A DNA stretch of 64,000 nt from Mucilaginibacter ginsenosidivorans (GTDB taxonomy: Bacteria; Bacteroidota; Bacteroidia; Sphingobacteriales; Sphingobacteriaceae). Shown one piece after another: positions 44,135-52,237 of the stretch (position 1 is its first letter; each line of letters opens with the position of its first letter). Under the pieces are notes generated by a model. It searched no databases, was not told the origin of the DNA, and saw nothing but the letters and a program-made list of their open reading frames with translations. The position numbers and the translations under genes were made by a program. The stretch spans positions 2,294,001 through 2,358,000 of the forward strand of contig NZ_CP042436.1 in the NCBI RefSeq assembly GCF_007971025.1. The letters are read 5' to 3'.

Positions 44135-45103
44135 TTAATTTTTACGATATTTCACGATAAGCCTTGGGTGCCGCGTTGCGTCACTGTAGTAGCTTGAGCA
44201 GAATATCCGGCTGGTGTATATATCCTCGTGCTGCAACTGCAGCTTAAAGCCATAATTGGTATTATTTTTTACCATCGAGCTCACCATATCTTTAACATTC
44301 ACGTTGATGTTCAGATACGGTTGCGTCGTGGATGGCACGATCACCTGGTTGTCTGGTAATCCCGCCGGCTGGTTGAACCATGTTAAAGTTGATGAATCCC
44401 AGGATGTTGCCACCTGCTGAATAAGTACCGAGTTGTCGGCGCCGTAGTTGGCATGTACCAGGTCGCCGTTCATAGGAATGGTATCGGAATACATCACAAG
44501 CTGGGCCGATAGAACGGTTGCAGTGGCCGGTATACTGCTCAGATCGAATTTCAAAAGATTCCTCACAGTAAATGGCACGCCATTGATGGTCCAGGCAGCC
44601 AACGGTTCTTCGATAGAAACGTGATTGCTGGCATCGACACTACCTAATATGGCAATATTTGATTCGCCCGGGTTATTTGCCGGCGACAGGTCGAGCGTTG
44701 ATATATCTGAAGGTTTAACGGTTACTGTTAACGTATCGATGCCAGTGGAGCCACCCTTATCAATTACCATAAACTGGAACAGGTAGGTGCCTTCGGTCAG
44801 CTTTTTCGCCCAGGCCGATTGCGAGCTTTCGTTGATGATCGTAGCCTCGTTCGGTCCGGATATCTGGCTCCACAAATAGCCAACTACCGTATCGCCCGGT
44901 GTACCGCTCTGTCCCGTTAACTGAACCGAATCGTCCGGTAAAGTTATCGTCACATCAGCTTCCGCCACTGCTACCGAATGCAGCTTTGTTTTTGTCTGAT
45001 CTGAAGTTTTATCGGGAGTCGGTGCTATCTTAGTTTTTTGGCATGCGCTTATTGCCAGCAGGCAACCGGCTGCTAATGCGAGAAATGAAACAGGGGCTTT
45101 CAT
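44135..45103 (-). CDS. Lipoprotein with PKD-like and DNRLRE domains
   Basis: This is a 322-aa lipoprotein (lipobox around ISAC at residues 18-21). Residues about 45-132 form a PKD/REJ-like Ig domain (DSVQLTGQSGTPGDTVVGYLWSQISGP...). Residues about 140-320 are a DNRLRE domain (NLLKFDLSSIPATATVLSAQLVMYSD, WDSSTLTWFNQPAG, DMVSSMVKNNTNYGFKLQL, RHPRLIVKY). Such proteins are surface-exposed carbohydrate- or cell-binding modules. It interrupts the heme cluster on the opposite strand. Confidence 0.87.
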   Translation of the reverse strand: MKAPVSFLALAAGCLLAISACQKTKIAPTPDKTSDQTKTKLHSVAVAEADVTITLPDDSVQLTGQSGTPGDTVVGYLWSQISGPNEATIINESSQSAWAKKLTEGTYLFQFMVIDKGGSTGIDTLTVTVKPSDISTLDLSPANNPGESNIAILGSVDASNHVSIEEPLAAWTINGVPFTVRNLLKFDLSSIPATATVLSAQLVMYSDTIPMNGDLVHANYGADNSVLIQQVATSWDSSTLTWFNQPAGLPDNQVIVPSTTQPYLNINVNVKDMVSSMVKNNTNYGFKLQLQHEDIYTSRIFCSSYYSDATRHPRLIVKYRKN

Positions 45104-45311
45104 GTGATCTTAAGTATCCAGGTGTTATAAAGATATAACAAATTTTTTAGTTATGCAAGTTAATCGCCTGGCCATTGCGAGGTTACTGACCCAAAAATCA
45201 TTTACAAGCCATAATGCATCTTTAGGCGGTTAAACCTTACATAATTGTCATGGTTTGTATAACTTTGTCATTCCGGTGCGGGTACAGTATAATCACGCAC
45301 CGTATATAAAA

Positions 45312-46283
45312 ATGCTGCAACGACCAAGAAGAAACCGGAAAAGCGAAGCTATCCGCCAAATGGTACAGGAAACGCACGTAAGTGCGGCCAACCTGATATT
45401 CCCTTTATTTATTATCGATGGTAACAACCAGAAAAGTGAAGTGGCCTCTATGCCGGGCATTTACCGCCATTCGGTTGATAATTTGCTGCGCGAAGTGGAG
45501 AGTTGCCTTAAACTTGGGTTGAATGCATTCGACCTGTTCCCGAACATTGACGAATCGCTAAAAGATAAATATGCTACTGAGAGCTACCGCGACGGGAGCC
45601 TTTACCTGCGCGCTATAAGCGAAGTGAAAAAGAACTTTCCTGAAGCCTGCGTGATAACGGACGTTGCCATGGACCCCTACAGCAGCGACGGGCACGACGG
45701 CATAGTGGAAAATGGCGAGATACTGAATGACGAAACCCTGGAGGTGTTGGGCAAAATGGCTTTGGCTCATGCACAGGCAGGCGCTGATATTATTGCACCA
45801 TCGGACATGATGGACGGGCGTGTTGGCTATATCCGCAATGTGCTGGATGATAATGGTTTTACAGGGGTTTCTATCATGTCGTACACGGCCAAATACGCAA
45901 GTGCTTTTTATGGACCGTTCAGGGATGCATTAAATTCGGCGCCGAAATTTGGCGATAAGAAAAGCTACCAGATGAACCCGGCCAACCAGCGCGAGGCTTT
46001 GATTGAGGCCGACCTGGATGAAGCCGAAGGCGCAGATTTTTTGATGGTAAAACCGGCGCTACCCTACCTGGACGTGATCAAATTATTAAAAGATAATACC
46101 GAATTGCCAATAGCGGCTTATAATGTAAGCGGCGAGTACGCGATGATTAAGGCCGCCATACAAAAAGGCTGGCTGAACGAACAGCGCGCCATTACCGAAG
46201 TACTGACCAGTATACGCAGGGCAGGAGCAACGGCAATACTGACCTACCATGCCAAGGAAGTGCTGGAGAATAAATGGTTGTAG
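45312..46283 (+). CDS. hemB: Porphobilinogen synthase (Mg-type)
   Basis: This is a 323-aa enzyme that condenses two 5-aminolevulinate molecules to porphobilinogen. The Schiff-base lysines lie in YTAKYASAFYGPF and FLMVKPALPYLD. The segment ITDVAMDPYSSDGHDG has Asp where zinc-type enzymes have three Cys, so this is a Mg2+-dependent type. The start is the ATG at 45312 (MLQRPRRNRKSEAIR); an in-frame upstream extension of 19 residues is unlikely. Located between hemCD and hemL. Confidence 0.95.
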   Translation: MLQRPRRNRKSEAIRQMVQETHVSAANLIFPLFIIDGNNQKSEVASMPGIYRHSVDNLLREVESCLKLGLNAFDLFPNIDESLKDKYATESYRDGSLYLRAISEVKKNFPEACVITDVAMDPYSSDGHDGIVENGEILNDETLEVLGKMALAHAQAGADIIAPSDMMDGRVGYIRNVLDDNGFTGVSIMSYTAKYASAFYGPFRDALNSAPKFGDKKSYQMNPANQREALIEADLDEAEGADFLMVKPALPYLDVIKLLKDNTELPIAAYNVSGEYAMIKAAIQKGWLNEQRAITEVLTSIRRAGATAILTYHAKEVLENKWL

Positions 46284-46390
46284 AGCGCAAAGCAGAAAGA
46301 CTAAAGCTGAAAGCTTTGGGAACAGGAACTAAAATAATAGTCTAAAATACAGGCTTAAAGCTTTTTGCTTTAAGCTTTCAGCTAAAAAAA
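46284..46390. repeat. Word-like inverted repeat (AAAGCTGAAAGCTTT words) before hemL
   Basis: GCAGAAAGACTAAAGCTGAAAGCTTT on the left is mirrored by AAAGCTTTTTGCTTTAAGCTTTCAGCT on the right, reaching to 5 bp before the hemL start codon. As RNA it would form a hairpin next to the start. The same words occur inside ispG at 36766-36843. Confidence 0.7.
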
Positions 46391-47758
46391 ATGCTTGATT
46401 CAATAAAAAAAATATTTTCGAACGAGGGTGATGAGCCGGTTAATACAACCGGTAAGCCGGATATCAGCCGCGAGAAGTCGACTGAACTGTATGAAAAGTC
46501 GAAGGCATTTTTTCCGGGCGGGGTTAATTCGCCTGTAAGGGCTTTCAAATCGGTTTACGGTACGCCGCTTTTTATTGCCAAGGGCGATGGCTGCCATATA
46601 TGGGATGCGGACGGTAACCAGTTTATCGACTTCTGCTGCTCGTGGGGGCCGCTTATCCTGGGGCATAATCATCCGAAAGTGCGCGAAAAGGTGACCGAGG
46701 TAATGCAAAACGGCATGTCGTTCGGAGCGCCTACTGCTTTGGAGAACGAGCTTGCCGAACTGCTGCTCAAGAATAACAAATTCATAAAAAAACTGCGCTT
46801 TGTGAGTTCGGGCACCGAGGCGGTAATGTCGGCCATCAGGCTCGCGAGGGGCTACACCAAACGCGATAAAATACTAAAGTTTGAAGGTTGCTACCACGGG
46901 CATAGCGACTCGCTGCTGGTTAAAGCAGGATCGGGCCTGGTTACTTTCGGCGAAACATCATCTGCCGGGGTGCCGAAATCTTTTGCTGACGAAACCATCG
47001 TTGTCGGCTTGAACGACATCGCTGCATTGGACAAAGCCTTTGAAGAGTTTAAGGATCAGATCGCGGCGATCATCATCGAACCGGTACCTGCCAATAATGG
47101 ATTATTATTGCAGACCAAAGAATACTTACAATACCTGCGCGAAATATGCACCAAAAACGGAACGCTGCTCATCTTCGATGAAGTGATCTCCGGTTTCCGT
47201 GTTGGGTTCGAAGGCGCTGCAGGGCATTACGGCATACAGCCGGATATTATTACCTACGGCAAGATCATTGGCGGTGGGCTGCCGGTGGGTTGCTACGGAG
47301 CGTCGGTGGAGATCATGGGCAGTATATCGCCCGATGGACCGGTTTACCAGGCGGGTACGCTATCAGGAAACCCCGTGGCCATGGCCGCGGGCATTGCCCA
47401 ACTGACAGAGCTGTTGCGCATGGGTTTTTACCGCGACCTCAACAATAAGACCGAAGAATTTACCGAGTCGATACAGCGATTTGCTACTGCAAGAAATTAT
47501 AAATTTAAAGTGTTTAGTATCGGGTCCATTTTCTGGTTCGCGTATACGGATAAGGAAACCATCAGCAGCGCTGAGGAGATCGATCCGGCCAGCATGGAGA
47601 AATTCAAGATCATGCACCGTGAATTGCTGAACCGGGGTATTTACCTGGGTCCCTCGGGATATGAAGTGGGTTTCATATCCTCGGCACATACCAAGGTAGA
47701 CCTGGAGAAGGCAAAGCGGGCTATTTTCGAAAGTTTGGATTTAGTATTCAGAAAATAG
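46391..47758 (+). CDS. hemL: Glutamate-1-semialdehyde 2,1-aminomutase
   Basis: This is a 455-aa PLP enzyme that makes 5-aminolevulinate from glutamate-1-semialdehyde. The PLP-binding lysine is K291 in ITYGKIIGGGLPVG. FPGGVNSPVRAF, the substrate-loop FVSSGTEAVMSAIRLARG and LIFDEVISGFRV are typical. An N-terminal extension of about 25 residues precedes the conserved ELYEKSKAFFPGG; the first ATG may be followed by later starts. The histidine-kinase gene begins 7 bp after its stop. Confidence 0.96.
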   Translation: MLDSIKKIFSNEGDEPVNTTGKPDISREKSTELYEKSKAFFPGGVNSPVRAFKSVYGTPLFIAKGDGCHIWDADGNQFIDFCCSWGPLILGHNHPKVREKVTEVMQNGMSFGAPTALENELAELLLKNNKFIKKLRFVSSGTEAVMSAIRLARGYTKRDKILKFEGCYHGHSDSLLVKAGSGLVTFGETSSAGVPKSFADETIVVGLNDIAALDKAFEEFKDQIAAIIIEPVPANNGLLLQTKEYLQYLREICTKNGTLLIFDEVISGFRVGFEGAAGHYGIQPDIITYGKIIGGGLPVGCYGASVEIMGSISPDGPVYQAGTLSGNPVAMAAGIAQLTELLRMGFYRDLNNKTEEFTESIQRFATARNYKFKVFSIGSIFWFAYTDKETISSAEEIDPASMEKFKIMHRELLNRGIYLGPSGYEVGFISSAHTKVDLEKAKRAIFESLDLVFRK

Positions 47759-47765
47759 GGAGTTT

Positions 47766-48635
47766 ATGAAAAGACCATTTGTCATTTTTTATGCACTCAT
47801 TATTTATGCGTTAGCCGAGCTAACCTGGTGGGGCTATATGCTGGTGCACCTGCAGCCTGAGCGGAGTGCAATGATAATGGGCGAGGGAAGCACCTTTGTA
47901 TTGGTGTTCCTGGTTGGTGCGATCAGCCTGCATAAATCCATCAAAAAGGAGCGCCGGTTGCAGGATCAGAAAAGAAACTTTTTGCTTTCGGTAACGCATG
48001 AGTTAAAATCGCCGCTGGCATCCATCAAACTGCTGCTGCAAACTATACAAAAGCGCGACCTGAGTAAGCAGCAGATACAGGATTTTATAGGTAAATCGTT
48101 GCTGGATATTGAACGGCTGGACGACATGGTGGAAAACATGCTGCTGGCGTCGAAGATCGATAACCGGTCGTACACTTTCCCAAAGGCGGAATTCAACCTT
48201 TCGGCATTGGTGGATAATGTGGTGAATCGCTTGCAGCTGAACAAATGCGACCTGACACAGCAGCTGATCAATGCGGAAATAGAACCGAAGATCGAAATAA
48301 CAGGTGATAAGTTCGCATTGACATCCGTTGTTACTAACCTGATTGAAAATGCCATCAAATATTCAGGGCCCTGCGAGGTGGTTGATGTAAGGCTTTATTC
48401 ACGGGACAACAAGATATTTTTGGAAGTGGCCGATCACGGTATAGGTATTTCAGATAACGAAAAGCCCCGGATTTTTGATAAATTTTACCGTGTAGGCAGC
48501 GAGGACACCAGGAATACCAAAGGAACCGGGCTTGGCCTTTATATCGTAAAGGAAGTGCTGGACAAACACGAAGCCAGCATAAAAGTAAGGGATAATGACC
48601 CGTCGGGAAGTATTTTTGAAGTGGTATTCGCGTAA
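47766..48635 (+). CDS. Sensor histidine kinase inside the heme cluster
   Basis: This is a 289-aa kinase with two membrane helices (about 6-29 and 40-57) enclosing only a very short loop, so it has no obvious periplasmic sensor. The phospho-acceptor is H78 in FLLSVTHELKSPLASIK, followed by the N box (VVTNLIENAIKYSG), G1 (DHGIGIS) and G2 (GTGLGLYIVKEV). It is tightly linked to hemL (7 bp) and pairs with the OmpR-type regulator at 48771-49475. The context suggests it tracks a heme- or membrane-related signal; this is inference. Confidence 0.93.
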   Translation: MKRPFVIFYALIIYALAELTWWGYMLVHLQPERSAMIMGEGSTFVLVFLVGAISLHKSIKKERRLQDQKRNFLLSVTHELKSPLASIKLLLQTIQKRDLSKQQIQDFIGKSLLDIERLDDMVENMLLASKIDNRSYTFPKAEFNLSALVDNVVNRLQLNKCDLTQQLINAEIEPKIEITGDKFALTSVVTNLIENAIKYSGPCEVVDVRLYSRDNKIFLEVADHGIGISDNEKPRIFDKFYRVGSEDTRNTKGTGLGLYIVKEVLDKHEASIKVRDNDPSGSIFEVVFA

Positions 48636-48770
48636 ACACCGATCGGAAGAATTGAGGCGAATTATTATATATCTGCTCGTTTACGGTAATATGACAGTTA
48701 GGTCAAATAATTTCGTGTAATTCGCGATAAATTCGTGAAAATTAGTGTATTAAATAAATCTTAAAATCAC

Positions 48771-49475
48771 ATGCTGAGCAAAAAGAGAATTTTACTGGCA
48801 GAGGACGAAGAGCACCTGCTGGAAGCTATAAAACTTAACCTCGAACTGGAGGGATATAAAGTATCAACCGCCAATAATGGCAAAAAAGCGTTGCAGCGTT
48901 TTAAAGAAGAGCGCTTTAACCTGGTGATACTGGACGTGATGATGCCCGAAGTTGACGGTTTCGTGGTTGCTGAAACTATCAGGCTGGAAAATTCGGAAGT
49001 ACCGATCATGTTCCTGACGGCGAAGAATACCAACGAGGACAAGATTGCCGGACTGAAGAAGGGCGCCGACGATTACCTGACCAAACCATTTAACCTGGAA
49101 GAACTGATCCTTCGCGTTAACAACCTGGTAAAAAGAAGCCTGAAAGGGGAGGATCTGAAGGAATTCAACAGTTATAAAATTGGCGACAAAACCATTCATT
49201 TCAACTCATTTGAATTGGTGAACGGCGATGGTTCCATTACCCCGCTAACGAAAAAGGAAACCATGCTGCTTAAGCTTTTGATAGAGCGCCGCAACGAGGC
49301 CGTATCGCGCGAGCAGATACTGGAAACGGTATGGAATTACGACGTTTACCCATCTACCCGTACTATCGATAACTTTATCCTGACCTTCCGTAAATATTTC
49401 GAACCAGATCCCAAAAATCCGGTTTATTTCCATTCAATCCGGGGTGTAGGGTATAAGTTTACCGATAGCCACTAA
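48771..49475 (+). CDS. OmpR-family response regulator inside the heme cluster
   Basis: This is a 234-aa protein with a receiver domain (E11/D12 acidic pair, D55 in LVILDVMMPE, K105 in YLTKPF) and a C-terminal winged helix (TPLTKKETMLLKLLIERRNEAVSREQILETVW ... YPSTRTIDNFILTFRKYFE). The last codons are followed after 2 bp by the TPR gene. Likely the partner of the kinase at 47766-48635. Confidence 0.95.
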   Translation: MLSKKRILLAEDEEHLLEAIKLNLELEGYKVSTANNGKKALQRFKEERFNLVILDVMMPEVDGFVVAETIRLENSEVPIMFLTAKNTNEDKIAGLKKGADDYLTKPFNLEELILRVNNLVKRSLKGEDLKEFNSYKIGDKTIHFNSFELVNGDGSITPLTKKETMLLKLLIERRNEAVSREQILETVWNYDVYPSTRTIDNFILTFRKYFEPDPKNPVYFHSIRGVGYKFTDSH

Positions 49476-49477
49476 GC

Positions 49478-49999
49478 ATGTTTAGCAACAAGGCGCGTAT
49501 ATTTGTGTTGACGGTTTTTGCCGGGATGATGGTATTTTTCGTCTACAAACAGGTTGTCGAGCTGGCTGCCGCCTGCCTGTTGCTGGTTGTGCTGGTTATT
49601 GTTGAGTACTTTAAACAGGGGACACTGGTGCTGGCGGCAAAACATTATCATGATAAGGATTATGCCGGCGCCGAGGCTTTGCTGAAGCAGATAAAAAAGC
49701 CCGAATGGCTGATGGATAAGCGCCGCGGCATTTACGAATACATGCTGGGTAATATCAACCTGTACAAACAGGACTATGAGGAAGCCGCTTTGCATTACGA
49801 CCTGGCCTCGAAATTTCCGTTGCGGTCGGTAAACGACCACGTGGCGGCGTTGGTGCATGCGGCAAATATCAACATCAGGCTGGGACGTTACGAAAAGGCG
49901 GAAGCCTACCTGGCCGATGCTGAAAAGCACGAAGAGAAGACGACTGCCAAAATGAAGGCGGTAATAGAAAAGGTAAAACAGGAATTAAAAAAACATTAA
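49478..49999 (+). CDS. Membrane-anchored TPR-like protein
   Basis: This is a 173-aa protein with two N-terminal hydrophobic helices (about 7-20 and 28-44). About three TPR-like helical hairpins follow (AAKHYHDKDYAGAEALLKQI, YEYMLGNINLYKQDYEEAALHYDLA, AANINIRLGRYEKAEAYLADA). It is probably a protein-interaction scaffold at the membrane. It starts 2 bp after the response regulator and lies just before hemE. Confidence 0.8.
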   Translation: MFSNKARIFVLTVFAGMMVFFVYKQVVELAAACLLLVVLVIVEYFKQGTLVLAAKHYHDKDYAGAEALLKQIKKPEWLMDKRRGIYEYMLGNINLYKQDYEEAALHYDLASKFPLRSVNDHVAALVHAANINIRLGRYEKAEAYLADAEKHEEKTTAKMKAVIEKVKQELKKH

Positions 50000-50005
50000 C
50001 CTCGT

Positions 50006-50029
50006 AGAGACGCATAATTATGCGTCTCT
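50006..50029. repeat. Perfect 24-bp palindrome before hemE
   Basis: Arms AGAGACGCATAA and TTATGCGTCTCT meet without a loop. It sits 10 bp before the hemE start codon and resembles dispersed GAGACGC palindromes of other bacteria. As RNA it could shield the hemE translation start. Confidence 0.7.
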
Positions 50030-50039
50030 GCCCTAATAT

Positions 50040-51086
50040 ATGAGAGATTCATTACTGATAAAAGCCGCATTTTCGGAGCCAACTGAGCGTCCGCCGGTAT
50101 GGATGATGCGCCAGGCGGGCCGTTTTATGAAGGAATACTGGGATATTAAGAACAAGTATTCTTTCCTGGAAATGTGCAAGACCCCCGAACTTGCCGCCGA
50201 TGTTACCATGCTGCCGGTCGATCTTTTAGGGATCGACGCTGCTATTTTGTTTTCGGATATCCTGGTGACGGGCGAAGCGATGGGCGGCGATCTTAGCTTC
50301 GCGAACGGCATAGGTCCCAAATTTGCCAACCCGGTCCGCACCAAAGCAGATGTGGATGGTCTGGATACCGAATGCGTGCACAAGCTGCAATATGTTGCTG
50401 ATGCGATCAAAGTAATTCAGCAGCGATTGAACGCCCGCCTGCCGGACGGGCAGGGCAGCGTTCCGCTGATCGGTTTTGCAGGGGCGCCCTTTACGGTGAT
50501 GAGCTATTTGGTTGAGGGCGGATCGTCAAAAGACTTCAAACTTACCAAACTGTTGATACACAACGAACCTGAACTGGCACATCAGCTACTTTCAAAGATC
50601 GCTAAAGTAACGGCGGATTACCTGAACATGCAGATAGCTGCCGGTGTTAATGCCGTACAGATCTTTGACAGCTGGGCGCAGGCGCTGGCATGGGACGACT
50701 ACAAGGAGTTTTCGCATAAATACATTGCTGAGATCATCAGCAAGCTAAACCGGAAGGATGTACCGGTTATATCGTTCTGCAAAGGCAGCTCGGTATTTGC
50801 GCCGCTTATGGCGGAGGCTAAACCTGATGTGATCTCCATCGACTGGAACGTGGACCTGCTGGATATAAAGCAGCGCTTACCTAAAGGTATAGCGGTGCAG
50901 GGTAACCTTGATCCGCATATTTTATATGCTGATAAGAAAGTTATAAAAGAAAGAATTTATCGTTTGTTCGAGCGCATGAAAGGCGAGAGCGGCTTTATAT
51001 TTAACCTGGGCCACGGCATTATGCCGGATATCCCATTTGAGAATGTGAAGTATGCGGTTGATATTATAAAAGAATACCGGAATTAA
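50040..51086 (+). CDS. hemE: Uroporphyrinogen decarboxylase
   Basis: This is a 348-aa enzyme that decarboxylates the four acetate side chains of uroporphyrinogen III to give coproporphyrinogen III. PPVWMMRQAGRFMKEY is the N-terminal signature and DILVTGEAMGGDLSFANGIGP the substrate-binding region; GFAGAPFTVMSYLVEGG is also typical. The stop overlaps the hemJ start as TAATG. Confidence 0.97.
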   Translation: MRDSLLIKAAFSEPTERPPVWMMRQAGRFMKEYWDIKNKYSFLEMCKTPELAADVTMLPVDLLGIDAAILFSDILVTGEAMGGDLSFANGIGPKFANPVRTKADVDGLDTECVHKLQYVADAIKVIQQRLNARLPDGQGSVPLIGFAGAPFTVMSYLVEGGSSKDFKLTKLLIHNEPELAHQLLSKIAKVTADYLNMQIAAGVNAVQIFDSWAQALAWDDYKEFSHKYIAEIISKLNRKDVPVISFCKGSSVFAPLMAEAKPDVISIDWNVDLLDIKQRLPKGIAVQGNLDPHILYADKKVIKERIYRLFERMKGESGFIFNLGHGIMPDIPFENVKYAVDIIKEYRN

Positions 51087-51634
51087 TGGGAGCTGCGTAT
51101 CCATATATCTTAGCCATACACATCATATTTGTGGTCTGCTGGTTTGCAGGGCTATTCTATATCGTACGCCTGTTCATTTACCATACCGAGGCACAGGAAA
51201 AGCCCGAACCTGACAAGACCATACTTTCCAAACAATTTGAGGTGATGGAGCGCAGGTTGTGGAACGCCATTACGGTGCCCTCAATGATACTTACCGTTGC
51301 GGCGGGCATTACCATGCTTTACCTGGTGCCGGCGTGGTTGCAACAACCCTGGATGCATCTGAAACTGGGTTTTGTAGCCGGCCTGCTGGTTTACCATTTC
51401 ATCTGCCAGAATATTGTCAAACAAATGCGTAACGGGGTGTTCAAATGGAGCTCGGCCCAATTGCGGCTTTGGAACGAAGTGGCTACGATACTGCTGTTTG
51501 CTATCGTGTTCCTTGCGGTGGTAAAGGACGGCATAAGCTGGATATACGGCACGGTGGGCATCGTGTTGTTTTCGATGATTATTATGCTGTGTGTGAAAGT
51601 TTATAAGTATTTCAGGGAGAAAAATAGTCACTGA
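51086..51634 (+). CDS. hemJ: Protoporphyrinogen IX oxidase, HemJ type
   Basis: This is a 182-aa protein with four membrane helices. YILAIHIIFVVCWFAGLFYIVRLFIYH (His in the first helix) and PWMHLKLGFVAGLLVYHF (His in the third) carry the conserved histidines of the HemJ family, which oxidises protoporphyrinogen IX. It overlaps the last base of hemE (TAATG). Ferrochelatase and the coproporphyrinogen oxidase are not in the window. Confidence 0.9.
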   Translation: MGAAYPYILAIHIIFVVCWFAGLFYIVRLFIYHTEAQEKPEPDKTILSKQFEVMERRLWNAITVPSMILTVAAGITMLYLVPAWLQQPWMHLKLGFVAGLLVYHFICQNIVKQMRNGVFKWSSAQLRLWNEVATILLFAIVFLAVVKDGISWIYGTVGIVLFSMIIMLCVKVYKYFREKNSH

Positions 51635-51912
51635 ATCTGGCCTTTATACAGATCTTCGACAGGGAATATAAGGTCGTAATCGTTCCAATTTAAATTACCT
51701 GCAACTATTTTAAATTCCAGGAAAAGTTCCTTGTCAAGATACTTGGATATGGATGGGTGCAAAGAGCCTTTAAGGAAGGGTTTAAAATCGACAAGCCTTT
51801 TAGTTCCATCGCTGAAAGATAAATCTATAGAATACTCGCCCGTATAATGAGCCGATTTGATTTCTATTGGATCTATTACGGTTGATTTATCAAAAACCTG
51901 TGTAATTCTCAT
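51628..51912 (-). CDS. DUF2442-family protein
   Basis: This is a 94-aa protein. The pattern YSIDLSFSDGTKRLVDFKPFL ... FLEFKIVAGNLNWNDYDLIFPVEDLY is typical of DUF2442. These small proteins are nearly always paired with DUF4160 proteins, here overlapping by 4 bp upstream, and are listed among toxin-antitoxin-like modules. Which partner is toxic, if any, is not known. Confidence 0.85.
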   Translation of the reverse strand: MRITQVFDKSTVIDPIEIKSAHYTGEYSIDLSFSDGTKRLVDFKPFLKGSLHPSISKYLDKELFLEFKIVAGNLNWNDYDLIFPVEDLYKGQIQ

Positions 51913-52214
51913 CTTATCTTTTTCGTAATTTTTTCGAACGAAACTTCTTTATGATAAACAAAATAGTCAATCCATTTTTGAACTATTTTTTCAGCATACA
52001 CCTCAAGGAATTTTTCAAAATCCTTAAGCCGGGTAGTATCTAAAGGTCGTTTCCCGCTTACTAATTTAATTTTTATCTCAGAAATTATGCCATTTATAAT
52101 GTAAAATTCAGCCTTGCTTTCCAATATGCCATAAGATGCATGTACGTGGATAGGCTCATGTTCATTGGAATAAAAGAAAATGACTATTCCAAAATACTCA
52201 AAAATCTTAGGCAT
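51909..52214 (-). CDS. DUF4160-family protein
   Basis: This is a 101-aa protein with the family pattern MPKIFEYFGIVIFFYSNEHEPIHVHASYG followed by a central ESKAEFYIINGIISE. It is the first gene of the DUF4160-DUF2442 pair, with a 4-bp ATGA overlap. The pair is AT-rich compared with hemJ and the alpha-galactosidase, consistent with horizontal transfer. The putative module lies between convergent hemJ and the next minus-strand operon. Confidence 0.87.
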   Translation of the reverse strand: MPKIFEYFGIVIFFYSNEHEPIHVHASYGILESKAEFYIINGIISEIKIKLVSGKRPLDTTRLKDFEKFLEVYAEKIVQKWIDYFVYHKEVSFEKITKKIR

Positions 52215-52237
52215 ATTCCAATTAATATTAAGCTAAT

